From assembly GCF_032854445.1 (NCBI RefSeq), contig NC_088306.1:2912373-2976372 (forward strand): a stretch of DNA of 64,000 nt, in the 5' to 3' direction. Positions 24,801 through 37,300 of this stretch are shown here, piece by piece. Every line of letters begins with the position of its first letter. Positions within the stretch are counted from its first letter, which is position 1. The notes under the pieces were generated by a model that was given only the letters and a program-made list of their open reading frames with translations, ran no database searches and was not told the origin of the DNA. The position numbers and the translations under genes were made by a program. This stretch comes from Liolophura sinensis. Taxonomy: Eukaryota; Mollusca; Polyplacophora; Chitonida; Chitonidae.

Positions 24801-27800
24801 CACATGTTGTCGGTTAGCGCCACACTCCAAAAATATTTCACTGTTACTTTTATAGGTGGAAGAAACTTTCCTGTGTGTGATGTACAGACAATGCACACTA
24901 TACTGGAGCAAGACAAAAGGTCTTCAACTGCTAGTAATTTTCAACGATGCTAACAAGTTCAGGTACAAGTGTATAAAGAGAGCGACATACATAAAGACCA
25001 AACAACATAGGTTAGCATGCAAAATACAAATGATACAGGATAAATAAAAGAGCAGGACTGGAACCGTCACAATACTTCTCCAAGGAAAGAGAAATTTTGT
25101 ATGTACATAACATTTATTAAAACCTATTGCTGGCTTCTGTATAATTATTTCATTATTAATTTCATGATTTGAGAGTTTTTGCTTGTAGATTTTGATGCAC
25201 TGCCTTCTGAAAATAAAAGACAGGAAATTACAAAGCTGCTCTAAAAATCAACTCATAGTAATTTAAAGAAAAAAAAAAACCTTTCTCTTTGTTCACTGTT
25301 TTTGTGAAACTTTATTCCAAATATAAAAAGAGACACATTTTGTATAAAAGTATGAACACACGTACCATGGTATACAACATGTTTCAACTGACGCACAGGT
25401 ATTGTTTCAAACTTTCAAATTTCTGTACACTCTACAGAGTAGAGCCAACGGGATAATGGAGCCATTATACCAGTGAGGCATGAAGGACGTGATCTGTACG
25501 CAGCTTCCATGTTAAGAGAGCATCACTGGCAGTCAGAATAAATACGATCACATTTATCAGATACAGGTCACGGCTATGCGGGGTCACAGAGCCATGTAAT
25601 AGGCAAGATGCTTCAGGCAATGCTGTCTGGTAATTTGGCCTTCTCCATTGCAATCGGCAAAAAGTTTCTTCAGTAAATCACTGTTTTATTAACGCCAGAA
25701 GACAAATCAATGCTAATCTCTTCCTTGTGTCGTGTCTGTGCGAGAATGGCGGTTCCTAAACATCTAATCAACACTCGAATTATTCCACCCAATCAATGGC
25801 AAGTTTGCCCATCATTCAATAAACTCCGCAGGCCGCTCAATTGTCGCTAAGTATTCTTCCGGAGATCATAAAACACGTTTTAACTGTCCGGACAAAAGGC
25901 CATGGATTGGTGGTCAACCAATAGCTGTGGTGTACGTGATGGATAGCCACGGAACTGCGAGGGAACAAGCTTTACGACCCACTTTTAAGGACGTGGCACG
26001 AGAAGAAAACACATTCTGGTGCTATTCTTTACAAGCCTCGCTAATTTGATCATGGTGACAAGGCAGAAGCACCCTCCTGGTTCGGCTGATGGGTGAATTT
26101 TTTAAGCCAGCCCAATTATATTTCTTAACATGAAAACATAATAACTGACTTGAAAATAAATAATGAAACTGAAATACAATTCATTTGATAAACGACCTGA
26201 ACCATCACATGGGTGGGTATGGGGGAGGGAGGTGTGGCAGGGGAATATATACCTAAACAATGGCTTCATTCCACTAGGACTATGAAGCTGTTTCGAGTTG
26301 CCTTAGACTTTCATGATAAGAGTGATAATTTGTGTGTAAGTTCAGGAGTTATACCACGAGTTATATTTAAATCTATATATACATGTATATGCAAATGTAT
26401 GTCTATGACAGTTTCAAGATCCTAGGGACATGTCATTTTCAATCTGAAGACAGTATCCATTATGGTATCGGTAAACTGATGCAACCGCCAATCTGATTTG
26501 ACTGATCAATCAAGGTAGACCTTACCAAGGCTTAGAGCCTGGAACACAAGGTTCTGTTTTATGCTTTAAATCAAGTTGAACAGAGCTAATGAAAGTTATA
26601 TTCCACAACAAGCAGCTTCAAGTCACAAGCCAGTACTTAAGCAAATGGCCAGTGAAGGATATTCAGAAATTACAAACAAGCACAAGCATACATCATTTGG
26701 ACATTTCAGCTGAATGTACACATGTAAGAATTCCTATGGTGATTGATTAAAACTAAAAATATCAACCCTAATAAAACCAGATGAGGTACAGTAACAAAGG
26801 AAACCTTCCTATACATGTGTCTACAGTCAAAATTAACATATGGTGCAAAATTTAAATTTTATCCTCAATCTGATTTTAAATTCATCAAAATGAGATAGAT
26901 ATAACTTGCTGTAATTTCTCTAGTAAAACAAATCAGTAAGTTTTTATTTCTACCCTATATACCACCTAAGATTTTGGTTATTATTGCATTTTCTTTTAAA
27001 GTTTGAGGGAATCTAGTCTTAAAACTTACAAAGGCAAAAGTTAAAACTCTGATCAAACACACTGGCAGACCTGACAGTTCATAAATCACATCAAATGTCT
27101 AAAGACTGATTTCGTTATACAAAAGAAAAATTGGTTTTGGTCACAAAAAGTTTGCCAGATTTTAATACTCTGGCAGTTCTGTTGTCCTTAGAAAGATTAT
27201 CTGAGGTTTGTTTGGAAGTTAGGATGATACTGGAAAAAAGTTTCAGCACCAAAAGCAATATTTAATCGCAGTTATTTACCTGCAAAAAGACAATTTGGCA
27301 CATTATTCTCTGATGAATGAATGAGTGAACAAATCCTTGGGATTTAACATAGTACTTAGCAATTTTTCAGTTATATGATGACAAGGAATCATTAGATGTG
27401 TGTACGTGTGTCTTCTTGTGGCAGGGTGAGTCCATACTGCCAATGTGCCACAGCCAATGAAGTATCATGCTTAAGACACCAGACATGACACCGGTCAGGC
27501 TATACTGACTGCAGGCCAACCAATCCTGTTTCCTGGTCCTAACATTTCTCTCAATGCTGAGTGCCAAGTGGCAGCAACAGTCAGCATTTTTAAAGTCCTT
27601 GGTATGACCTCCTATATGCTTTGATGATGTCATTTTCAAAGATTAAAAGTGAATACTATTTTATATTGAAAGTGAGAAAAAAAGTACCAGAATAATGCAC
27701 ATCCGAGAAGCCTTTATTACCATATGGTTACATGGGCTATCTTTTTTTTCCCATCCATTGTGAGTAAAGAGTCATAATTCGTTGGTCGACACTTGCTGGC

Positions 27801-30800
27801 CGGACTCTGATTTCCCAGCAGGCAAAGAGCTGCGCCTGTCAATGAGCATGGCCTGGCGTACGGCCCAAGGCTCAATGGCCAATCATCACAGATTCTCTCT
27901 ACCTTTGACAATACTGACTAATCTCGCAACGGACCTGGGGAAATGTGGGAGGAAGCTTAACCTGGACTGTAAGGATCGCAAACACCAAAAGTGGTTCCTC
28001 TCCCAAACTGTCCCAAGTGACAATGTTTGATTAGAGGCATCTGCTGACCAACAACTTTCTACAACACAAATTACCTCGCTTGTCCCCTGGTGGAATGTCC
28101 CTGGCCTTGACTGATCTGATTACCTAAGCCATCCAGAAAAAAGACCTTAATTAAGCATGGCTGGTCAAAGTAGCTATTACCAAGGACAAAAACATGGGCT
28201 GCAGTAATGCGGGGGGTTGGGCGTCATGCAGAGAAATGGGTGGCAGACTGGGCAATGGGTCTGTAAATTACATTGGATTGAGAGACAGAATTGAAACAAA
28301 TGAGCCCAAAACGTTGCCAAAGTCAGCCTCACAGAGCCCTACGGCAAGAATATTAGCAATTTTAGGAGAAAGAATTCTTCTCGACACTGTTGTTCTAGTA
28401 AGTACATAAAGGACCCGTAAATTAACTGAAGGCGTCTAACACCTACATTACAGTCAGAATTTGTGGCAGCTCGTTATGTGTTCATCTGCTGTTGTTTCAT
28501 GTTTGTTTTTGGTGGCATTCAATAACTGCCTAACCATGCATTATACATTACCTGTAAGTAAATTTATTACAAAAAAGAAAACATCAAAGAAAAACAATAT
28601 CTACTTATCACGGTACACTACCATTTCAGATAAAACTAGACTAATCCACTCCCGGGACGCTTCTATAATACTTCTTTAAGACTGTTAATGAGCGCAGACG
28701 TAGGTGTATCATAAATATTCCTACTTTACATTTGTTAGCCCAGTACATGAATTAAAACAGCACTTAAAAATTCTTTAAAACCTAAAAGATCCTGCAACTT
28801 GCAAGCAACCTGTAAGACACTGTACATATATGTTTCCACAGCCTATGAATGGATTGCATACTAGCTCCCAACATAATGACTCTGGAGTCTCTTGCCAATA
28901 TGGACACTGTGAGTTAAAATCTGGACACAAGAGAATTATCAGAAAACCCATACCTGCCAGGATCAGGTAAAGTGTAATCACTGATCTTACCTGTGAACAG
29001 GCCTTGTTAGGATCCACCTGTGCCCTGATACCATCCAGACACAAGAGGACAAGCATGAAGCCTATACCTGCCAGGATCAGGTAAGGTGTAATCACTGATC
29101 TTACCTGTGAACAGGGCTTGTTAGGATCCACCTGTACCCCGATACCATCAAGACACAAGAGGATAAGCATGAAGCCTATACCTGCCAGGATCAGGTAAGG
29201 TGTAATCACGGATCTTACCTGTGAACAGGGCTTGTTAGGGTCCACCTGTGCCCCGATATCATCCAGACAGAAGAGGATAAGCAGGAAGCCTATACCTGCC
29301 AGGATCAGGTAAGGTGTAATCATTGATCTTACCTGTGAACAGGGCTTGTTAGGGTCCACCTGTACCCCGATACCATCAAGACACAAGAGGATAAGCAGGA
29401 AGCCTATACCTGCCAGAATCAGGTAAGGTGTAATCATTGATCTTACCTGTGAACAGGGCTTGTTAGGGTCCACCTGTGCCCCGATATCATCCAGACACAA
29501 GAGGATAAGCAGGAAGTCTATACCTGCCAGGATCAGGTAAGGTGTAATCACTGATCTTACCTGTGAACAGGGCTTGTTAGGATCCACCTGTGCCCGGATA
29601 CCATCCAGACACAAGAGGATGAGCATGAAGCCTATACCTGCCAGGATCAGGTAAGGTGTAATCATTGATCTTACCTGTGAACAGGGCTTGTTAGGGTCCA
29701 CCTGTGCCCCGATATCATCCAGACACAAGAGGATAAGCAGGAAGCCTATACCTGCCAGGATCAGGTAAGGTGTAATCATTGATCTTACCTGTGAACAGGG
29801 CTTGTTAGGGTCCACCTGTGCCCCGATATCATCCAGACACAAGAGGATAAGCATGAAGCCTATACCTGCCAGGATCAGGTAAGGTGTAATCACGGATCTT
29901 ACCTGTGAACAGGGCTTGTTAGGGTCCACCTGTGCCCCGATATCATCCAGACAGAAGAGGATAAGCAGGAAGCCTATACCTGCCAGGATCAGGTAAGGTG
30001 TAATCACTGATCTTACCTATGAACAGGGCTTGTTAGGGTCCACCTGTGCCCCGATATCATCCAGACACAAGAGGATAAGCAGGAAGCCTATACCTGCCAG
30101 GATCAGGTAAGGTGTAATCATTGATCTTACCTGTGAACAGGGCTTGTTAGGGTCCACCTGTGCCCCGATATCATCCAGACAGAAGAGGATAAGCAGGAAG
30201 CCTATACCTGCCAGGATCAGGTAAGGTGTAATCACTGATCTTACCTGTGAACAGGGCTTGTTAGGATCCTCCTGTACCCCGATACCATCCAGACACAAGA
30301 GGATAAGCAGGAAGCCTATACCTGCCAGGATCAGGTAAGGTGTAATCATTGATCTTACCTGTGAACAGGGCTTGTTAGGATCCACCTGTTCCTGATATCA
30401 TCCAGACACAAGAGGATAAGCAGGAAGTCTATACCTGACAGGATCAGGTAAGGTGTAATCACTTATCTTACCTGTGAACAGGGCTTGTTAGGGTCCACCT
30501 GTGCCCCGATACCATCCAGACACAAGAGGATGAGCAGGAAGCCTACACCTGCCAGAATCAGGTAGGCACTCATTAGCTGCCACAGCTCTTTGTACACCTC
30601 TTCTGTAGGGGGTTGACTGGGTAACACTATAGCACCTTCACCTACAGAAAGATAACATCACATTTCATTGTTTTGCAGAAAACAGAAAATCTGACATTTG
30701 AACTGATTGTTCTTTAGCACCATACTCAAGAATTCATCACAGATTGATAAGATGGCTGTCAGTGTCATGGCTGGAGGAAACCAATGTGCCTGGTGCAAAC

Positions 30801-31323
30801 CAGTTACCCAAATCATTTGTAACATACACACATGAGCATTGTATGATGTTGGGAGGGGTAAAAAAGTTGTTTCCAATGAATGCTACACTGTGTAAATAGC
30901 CACACAAGTGTTGTCAAGCACTTATTGTCACTAAGGCCCCACAAACAGTGAGAGTGCGGGAATCTACAAATTCTCTGTCCAAGGCCATGTTTGAATCCAA
31001 CCGTTACTCACAGAAATTTGGATGAAAGATTTGCACAGATTGGTCTTGGGCCAAGGATCAAAGCATTAAATTTTGGAGGTGATTGTGATGGGATAGAGGG
31101 ATTTTTTCCGTCGATTCTTTACAGGACATAAATGCAAAGCATTGCTTTGTATATTACGATCAAGGAATTGGTATATTTCGCTGGATTTGAGGTTTGCACC
31201 ATTGCAATGCCTTTTAGTTTTCCAGTGATTTCACACTGAACATGCATCAATATACATGTACAAATGTGTACAGCATAATAACGCACATAATGTACGAAAT
31301 AAGGCAGAAAAGTGAGGCCGGGT

Positions 31324-31354
<31 letters not shown>

Positions 31355-34300
31355 GGATGATAGCTGAAGGTGTCCAAGAATGACTTCCAGTTGCCCTCAA
31401 GGAACCCTTCAATGTCTAAGACAAAAGAAGAGCAGCATGCATATTTAATACATTAGATACCCAAATATAACAGAAATGTACATGTACAAACATACATGTA
31501 GCGTGGTGTCTTGCGTGCATGTCAGTCTTAGCTTCTACCAATATTGCCAGATTAACCCACTGTACATGTACACACATACGCATGTATGTCTCTCTCTCTC
31601 TCTCTCTCTGTGTCTCTCAGACAAAACAGCTTGAAACAAATGACATCATCAGACCCAATGTATATATGCACTGATATATATCCCACACAAAGTTTAAAAA
31701 GCGTAACCTTTTTACTTTTGTGATGTTGCATATCGCAACCCAAAGTAAACATCTGAGAAAATTTAAAAGAGAGCCGACATGTTAGCAAATTTAACCAATA
31801 AGCAGAAGTTATTCATATAGGCCAAGAAAGCAGCTGTTTCGCCTGATGTCACGTGAACCCTGTTTTGCCTTTTAGCCATAGGAATATGGGGTAAGGGTGA
31901 CGCGACATCACATTAGAGAGTTACTGAGTTTATCAGAACTAAATTGCTTTGGCTTTAAGTTTGTTTCCACCTCTCTTCTAAAATAACTAAAGTTTAATTA
32001 TTTGTTGTCTTTTCTGTTAAAATGAGCAGTTTATCTCATCATAAATAAATGTACATGTATATTACAATCAGCCCTAGTGTCCAACTCAAGGATTTTTCAC
32101 ATAAATGACATGTATTTCAGTTATTTATTTATTTATTTATTTCACTGGTGTTTTACGCCATACTTAAAAATGTATCATGACGGTGGTCTACATTAAGGTG
32201 GGAGGGAGCCCAAAGCCTGGGTGAAAACCACAACCATCTGTGAGTTGCTGACAGACCTGTACACCCGTGCATTTCATATTTAATTTGATGCCAATAACAC
32301 ATACTGTGGAACTACATGAACACATATCGGGGCCTTCGTGGCTCAGCTAGTTAGAGCGCTAGCGCAGCGTAATGACCCAGGAGCCTCTCTCCAATGCGGT
32401 CGCTGTGAGTTCAAGTCCAGCTCATGCTGGCTTCCTCTCCGGCCGTAAGTGGGCAGGTCTGTCATCAACCTGCGGATGGTCGTGGGTTTTCCCTGGGCTG
32501 TGCCCAGTTTCCTCCCACCATAATGCTGGCCGCCGTCGTATAAGTGAAATACTCTTGAGTATGGCATAAAACACGAATCAAATAAATAAATAAATAAATG
32601 AACACATGTCAACAGGGGTTTGTCTGGTAGACTGGTCATGCATTTAACTTCGGTAATAAAGTTATTTATCTGATTTGAATTTCATGCTGTATTCTGAGAG
32701 TTGGTCATGGCTGAGTGGTTAGGATGCTCATCTTTCAATCATGGTCACACGGGCATTAGACATGTGGATTCAAATCTGGCCTTGGACATTGAATTTCTTA
32801 AATTCCAGTTCTTGGTGACAATAAGAGGTAAATAAAGCTAATGTGCCAGCTAGTTCATGCAGTTTAACCTTCGTAAAATGGCAACTTGTCTTGGTCCACC
32901 AATATCGCATGAATATCTCTGCAGTGTATGTAACACATCCTAATGTTAGTCACCAATGTTTGTGAAAGATCCTTTACACTGGGCTTTCCCAATTTCATCC
33001 ACCCAAAAACACTGTGATAAGGCATATTTTGACAAAATGCAACTGTACATGTATCTACATGTCATAATGGTAAAGTTGCATAATTGGCAGTGCAAGTGCA
33101 CGCATGTGACAAATAAAACTGGCTCTTTTAAGTTGCTTTCTCCACAAAAAGTTTGAATTTCACAAATAACGTGATAGGAAAATGAGTCAATTCTGTCAAA
33201 CCAACAATTTTTCAGTCCCATCTAGATGCCACTGACATATGGCTGCATATTTGTATGTCCACAGCAATACAAACTTCATATTGCCTTCTAAACTGGAAGC
33301 CCGCTCATCTTGACCCACACCTTGATAGTGGTGCAAGGTCAATCCACTGTGATCAATGTACTCAGGCGAGACAGCCAGTAAAGCAAATGGCCGATGGTAG
33401 CTAGAGAGAACAGAGACTACCTGCCATGGTTCAACTGGCTGTGTCATCCCATATTCTACACTGTCCTACACCAGCTGTACTTGACAATCGTAGCACATAC
33501 CAACAACTCTTCCGTACCCCTGCTCCAAATGAGAAGCACTTCTCTAGTTTCAAATCTGTCTGGAAAAAGTGCATTACTAGAGGCAAACACAGGCCACAGA
33601 ATATAGTTTTAGGTGCAGAAAATTACACTAAATGTATCTTACCAAAGAAAAAATGTTAAAAAAAAAAACAACCTCAAAAACCAATCTATGGAACTCTTAG
33701 AATCAAATAAAATGAATACATGTACCTTGTCATGAATGAAAATCTAGGTTTTCAGGAGACATTTAGAGAACAAAAGTAGCACTATACATTATAGACTACC
33801 TAGTAACTACCACGAGTCAATGGATGACGTCATGGTATATTACAAAGGTGTACCTGTCACATCCTTCATGTGCAAAAACGTCCCCAGGTACCATTTTTTT
33901 CCTGTATTTTTACTATTCAGTTACATAAAACTTTGATGGAATTCTGTTTGCTGTTTGGGGATTTTTACCCATAATATTAAAAATAGGAATTTAAGATCTA
34001 CATGTACTATCACTATGTGGAAGCCAGTAGGAATGTAAAAAAATGCATGTGGCGTCTTACAGTTGACAGTTTGTCACATATGCAAACGGCATAAATGTCT
34101 CACTGTTTCTTGATCCTCCCATTAGGCCACATGTACATGTATGTGCTCTATTATGCTCATGTATGAAGAAGAAAAAAAAAGGAAAAAAAAAACCTGTGTT
34201 GAATCGATGGTACTTAGGAATACTTCAAGGTGAAAACAAAATGGGTAAAGTACACTATACAAATGTATGTACATGTATATCTTCACTGCAGAAACCTTCA

Positions 34301-37300
34301 TATACTGTATGTCAGGAAAACAGATCTTCCTACCAGAGAAACTAGGTCAGCATGCTACTAAATACTGTCAGGAAATGTATTGTGTGTTACTGGGTCAGGA
34401 ATACATGTATCTTTCAGTGATACAATTAAAGCTTGGTCTGGAAATTCACTGTAGCCTAGAGGCTTGGTCAAGAATATATCTCTCTCTTGTATAGAAACTG
34501 GGTCAGGTATGAAAACTAGGTGAGGAATATCACTGTGAGGTACAGAAAGTGGGTCAGGAATATCTGAGTGTTAGAGAAACTGGGTCAGGAATATCTGAGT
34601 GGTACAGAAAGTGGGTCAGGAATATCTGAGTGTTATAGAAACTGGGTCAGGAATATCTGAGTGGTACAGAAAGTGGGTCAGGAATATCTGAGTGGTACAG
34701 AAAGTGGGTCAGGAATGTCTGAGTGGTACAGAAAATGGGTCAGGAATGTCTGAGTGGTACAGAGACTGGGTCAGGAATATCTTTATGTGGTAAACAAAGT
34801 GGGTCAGGAATATCACTGTGAAGTACAGAAACTCAGTAAAGAATATCTGAGCGTTACAGAAAATGGGACAAAAAGATCTCTGTATGGAACATGTACAGAA
34901 ACTCCGTCAGAAATATCACTGTGAGGTACATAAACTGCGTCAGGAATATCTGTGAGGTACATAAACTAGGCCAGGAATATCTGAGTGGAACAGAAAGTAG
35001 GTCAGGAATATCTAGGCTACAGAGTGGTACAGAAACTGGGACAAGAATATCTCTGTGTGGTACAGGTAAAGAAACTGGGTCAGGAATATCTGGCTGGTAT
35101 AGAAACTGGGTCAGGCATATCTGTGTGGTACAGAAACTGGAATGTTTCCGACATATACAAACTGGGTCAGAATTTGTGTGGTGTAGAAGCTGAAAATCTG
35201 CAGAATCTGGGTTCTCAGTGGGAAACACAAACCCGAGTATAGAATTTATAAGCAAGTTACAGAAACTGGGTCACAGTCTTTCATTGAGATACAATCAAGG
35301 ATAACAGTATTCTACAGAAACTGGGTCAAGGAATATATCAGTGTGCTACAGTAACTGGGTCAAGGAAAATACCAGTGGGCCACAGAAAATAGGTCAAGGA
35401 ATCCACCAAGGTGCCACAGAAACTAGGTCAAAGAATATATCAGTGTGCCACAGAAACTGTCAAGGAATATGCCAGTCATTGGGCCACGTGTGCTACAGAA
35501 TGTGTGAGTGAATGCTTGGGGTTTAAGGTCATACTTATCAATTTTTCAGTCACATGATGACGAGGGGACATTAGGTATGTGTACTTATAATGTGTCTTCT
35601 TGCCAAAGTGCTGCCGCCACTGAAGTATCATGCAGAAGACACCAGGCATGCCACCCGACCCAGTCACATTATACAGACATCAAGCCAACCAGTCCTGTTT
35701 CCTTGCTCTAATCTATTAGCTATGAGCGCCAAGCGAGACAGCACCAAGTACCATTTTTCAAGTCTTTGGTATGACCCAATCTGCGTTTGATCCAGAGTCT
35801 CCTCACTTCGAGGTGGACGCTCTAACCACTAGGAAGCATGTTCTACAGAAACTGGGTCAAGAGATACATGTGATAAAATGTACCAGTGTATTACTGGGTC
35901 AAGGGATATACCAGTGGGCTGCAGAAACTGTGTCAACAAACGTGCTAATGGGCTACTTAAACATGGTCAAGGATTATATCAATATGATACGGAAATTGGG
36001 TCAAGGAATATATCAGTAGGGTACAGATAATTGTGTCAACAAACTTGTCAATGGTTTACAGAAGCTGGGTCAATGAATATATCAGTGAGCTACACAAGCT
36101 GGGTCAAGGAAAATATCAGTGAGCTACAGCAGCTGGGTCAAGGAATATATCTGTGAGCTAGATTAACGTCATGCCAGTAAACAGGAACAGAATATACATA
36201 CTGTATGCATGTACTTGCAGGAACATAACATCAATAATATTATTGCCTGAAAACAGAAAATTAATTTACATGGATTTATTCATGCAGTAAACAAAATAAA
36301 CAAATAAAAAAAAAATTAAAAAGCCAGTGATTAGACCAGGCCTGAGATGTTTGAGAATGAGCGTATCTTTCATAGAAGGATTTTACTCCACTGTAGCTGT
36401 CACTTAACTGGTGTTGAAGGAAATGTTACGAAAAAATGTAACACATTTTATTTACGTACAATTGATACATGGCATTTTTCTTTAAGGATAATTTTGGCAC
36501 ATAGGTCGCTGATGTTGTGATCACAGATGTATATGTATATGACAACATTAATAAATCAAGTCTAAATTCATACTGAATGCTTACAACAGAAATGAACAGA
36601 CCATCAACCACACTACAACACATGAACATCCTGCCATGCTGTCAGGTCTCATGGGAGAAGCGTCCCCACCGTGATTCACTCTTCAACTCCACTATCTGTG
36701 TGTAACAAGAACACAAAATATATACATGTATAATAACACTGATAAAAACAAACAACAAAATAATAAATACACAAAAAAAAAATAATACATCAACAAATAA
36801 AAAAAATAAAAACACCATTATTCATATAGATGCAATAAAAGCAATATAATACAGATATGCAGACATTCTGCAACCGTAAAGAAATCTGGTACAACTTCAT
36901 GTAAACAAAGTGAAACAAATAATTTATATTTAAGCAAGATTATTCTACAAGGCCTACATGTCTATGTAAGTATTGTTGGTGACAAATATAGTTTGGTAAT
37001 CCATGGGAAATTTTTCACCACAGGTGACAGTAAACTACTGTCGGACTCTACAGGTGCATGTACAGTGTGACTGCTGTACTATTGCCAAAGCTACATGTTC
37101 TACATGTATATCATACATGTACATGTACCTGCATTAGGGGTCAAAATGTTTGGTCACTCACTCTTTTTTTTAAGAACTTAAAATGAACTTGATAACCTTG
37201 GAGTGAGACCAGGTCATCACAAAAACGACTTAACTGCTAATTATGGAAACATTCATAATGTTTGACACATACGCTGTAAATAATTGTGTTAATGTATCCG

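Larger units (their letters stand above)
30642..34299. other. UNC-93 intron 1, proximal part
   Basis: Contains decayed SINE scraps (about 30710-30800 and 30925-31000), a GT/G run (31321-31356), a CT run (31588-31609), SINE-A copies (32118-32270 and 32326-32597), a tRNA-like remnant (32695-32790) and many TGTACATGTA motifs. No exon is seen. Confidence 0.6.

Noticed and set aside
28984-30477. Micro-introns between array units (donor of one unit to the AG of the next)
   Set aside because: The implied introns would be about 37 bases, shorter than animal spliceosomes normally accept, and the acceptor lacks a good pyrimidine tract.
36426-36629. Possible additional UNC-93 exon in intron 1
   Set aside because: Exons 1 and 2 join directly with correct phase and family-like sequence; the frame here shows no family similarity.
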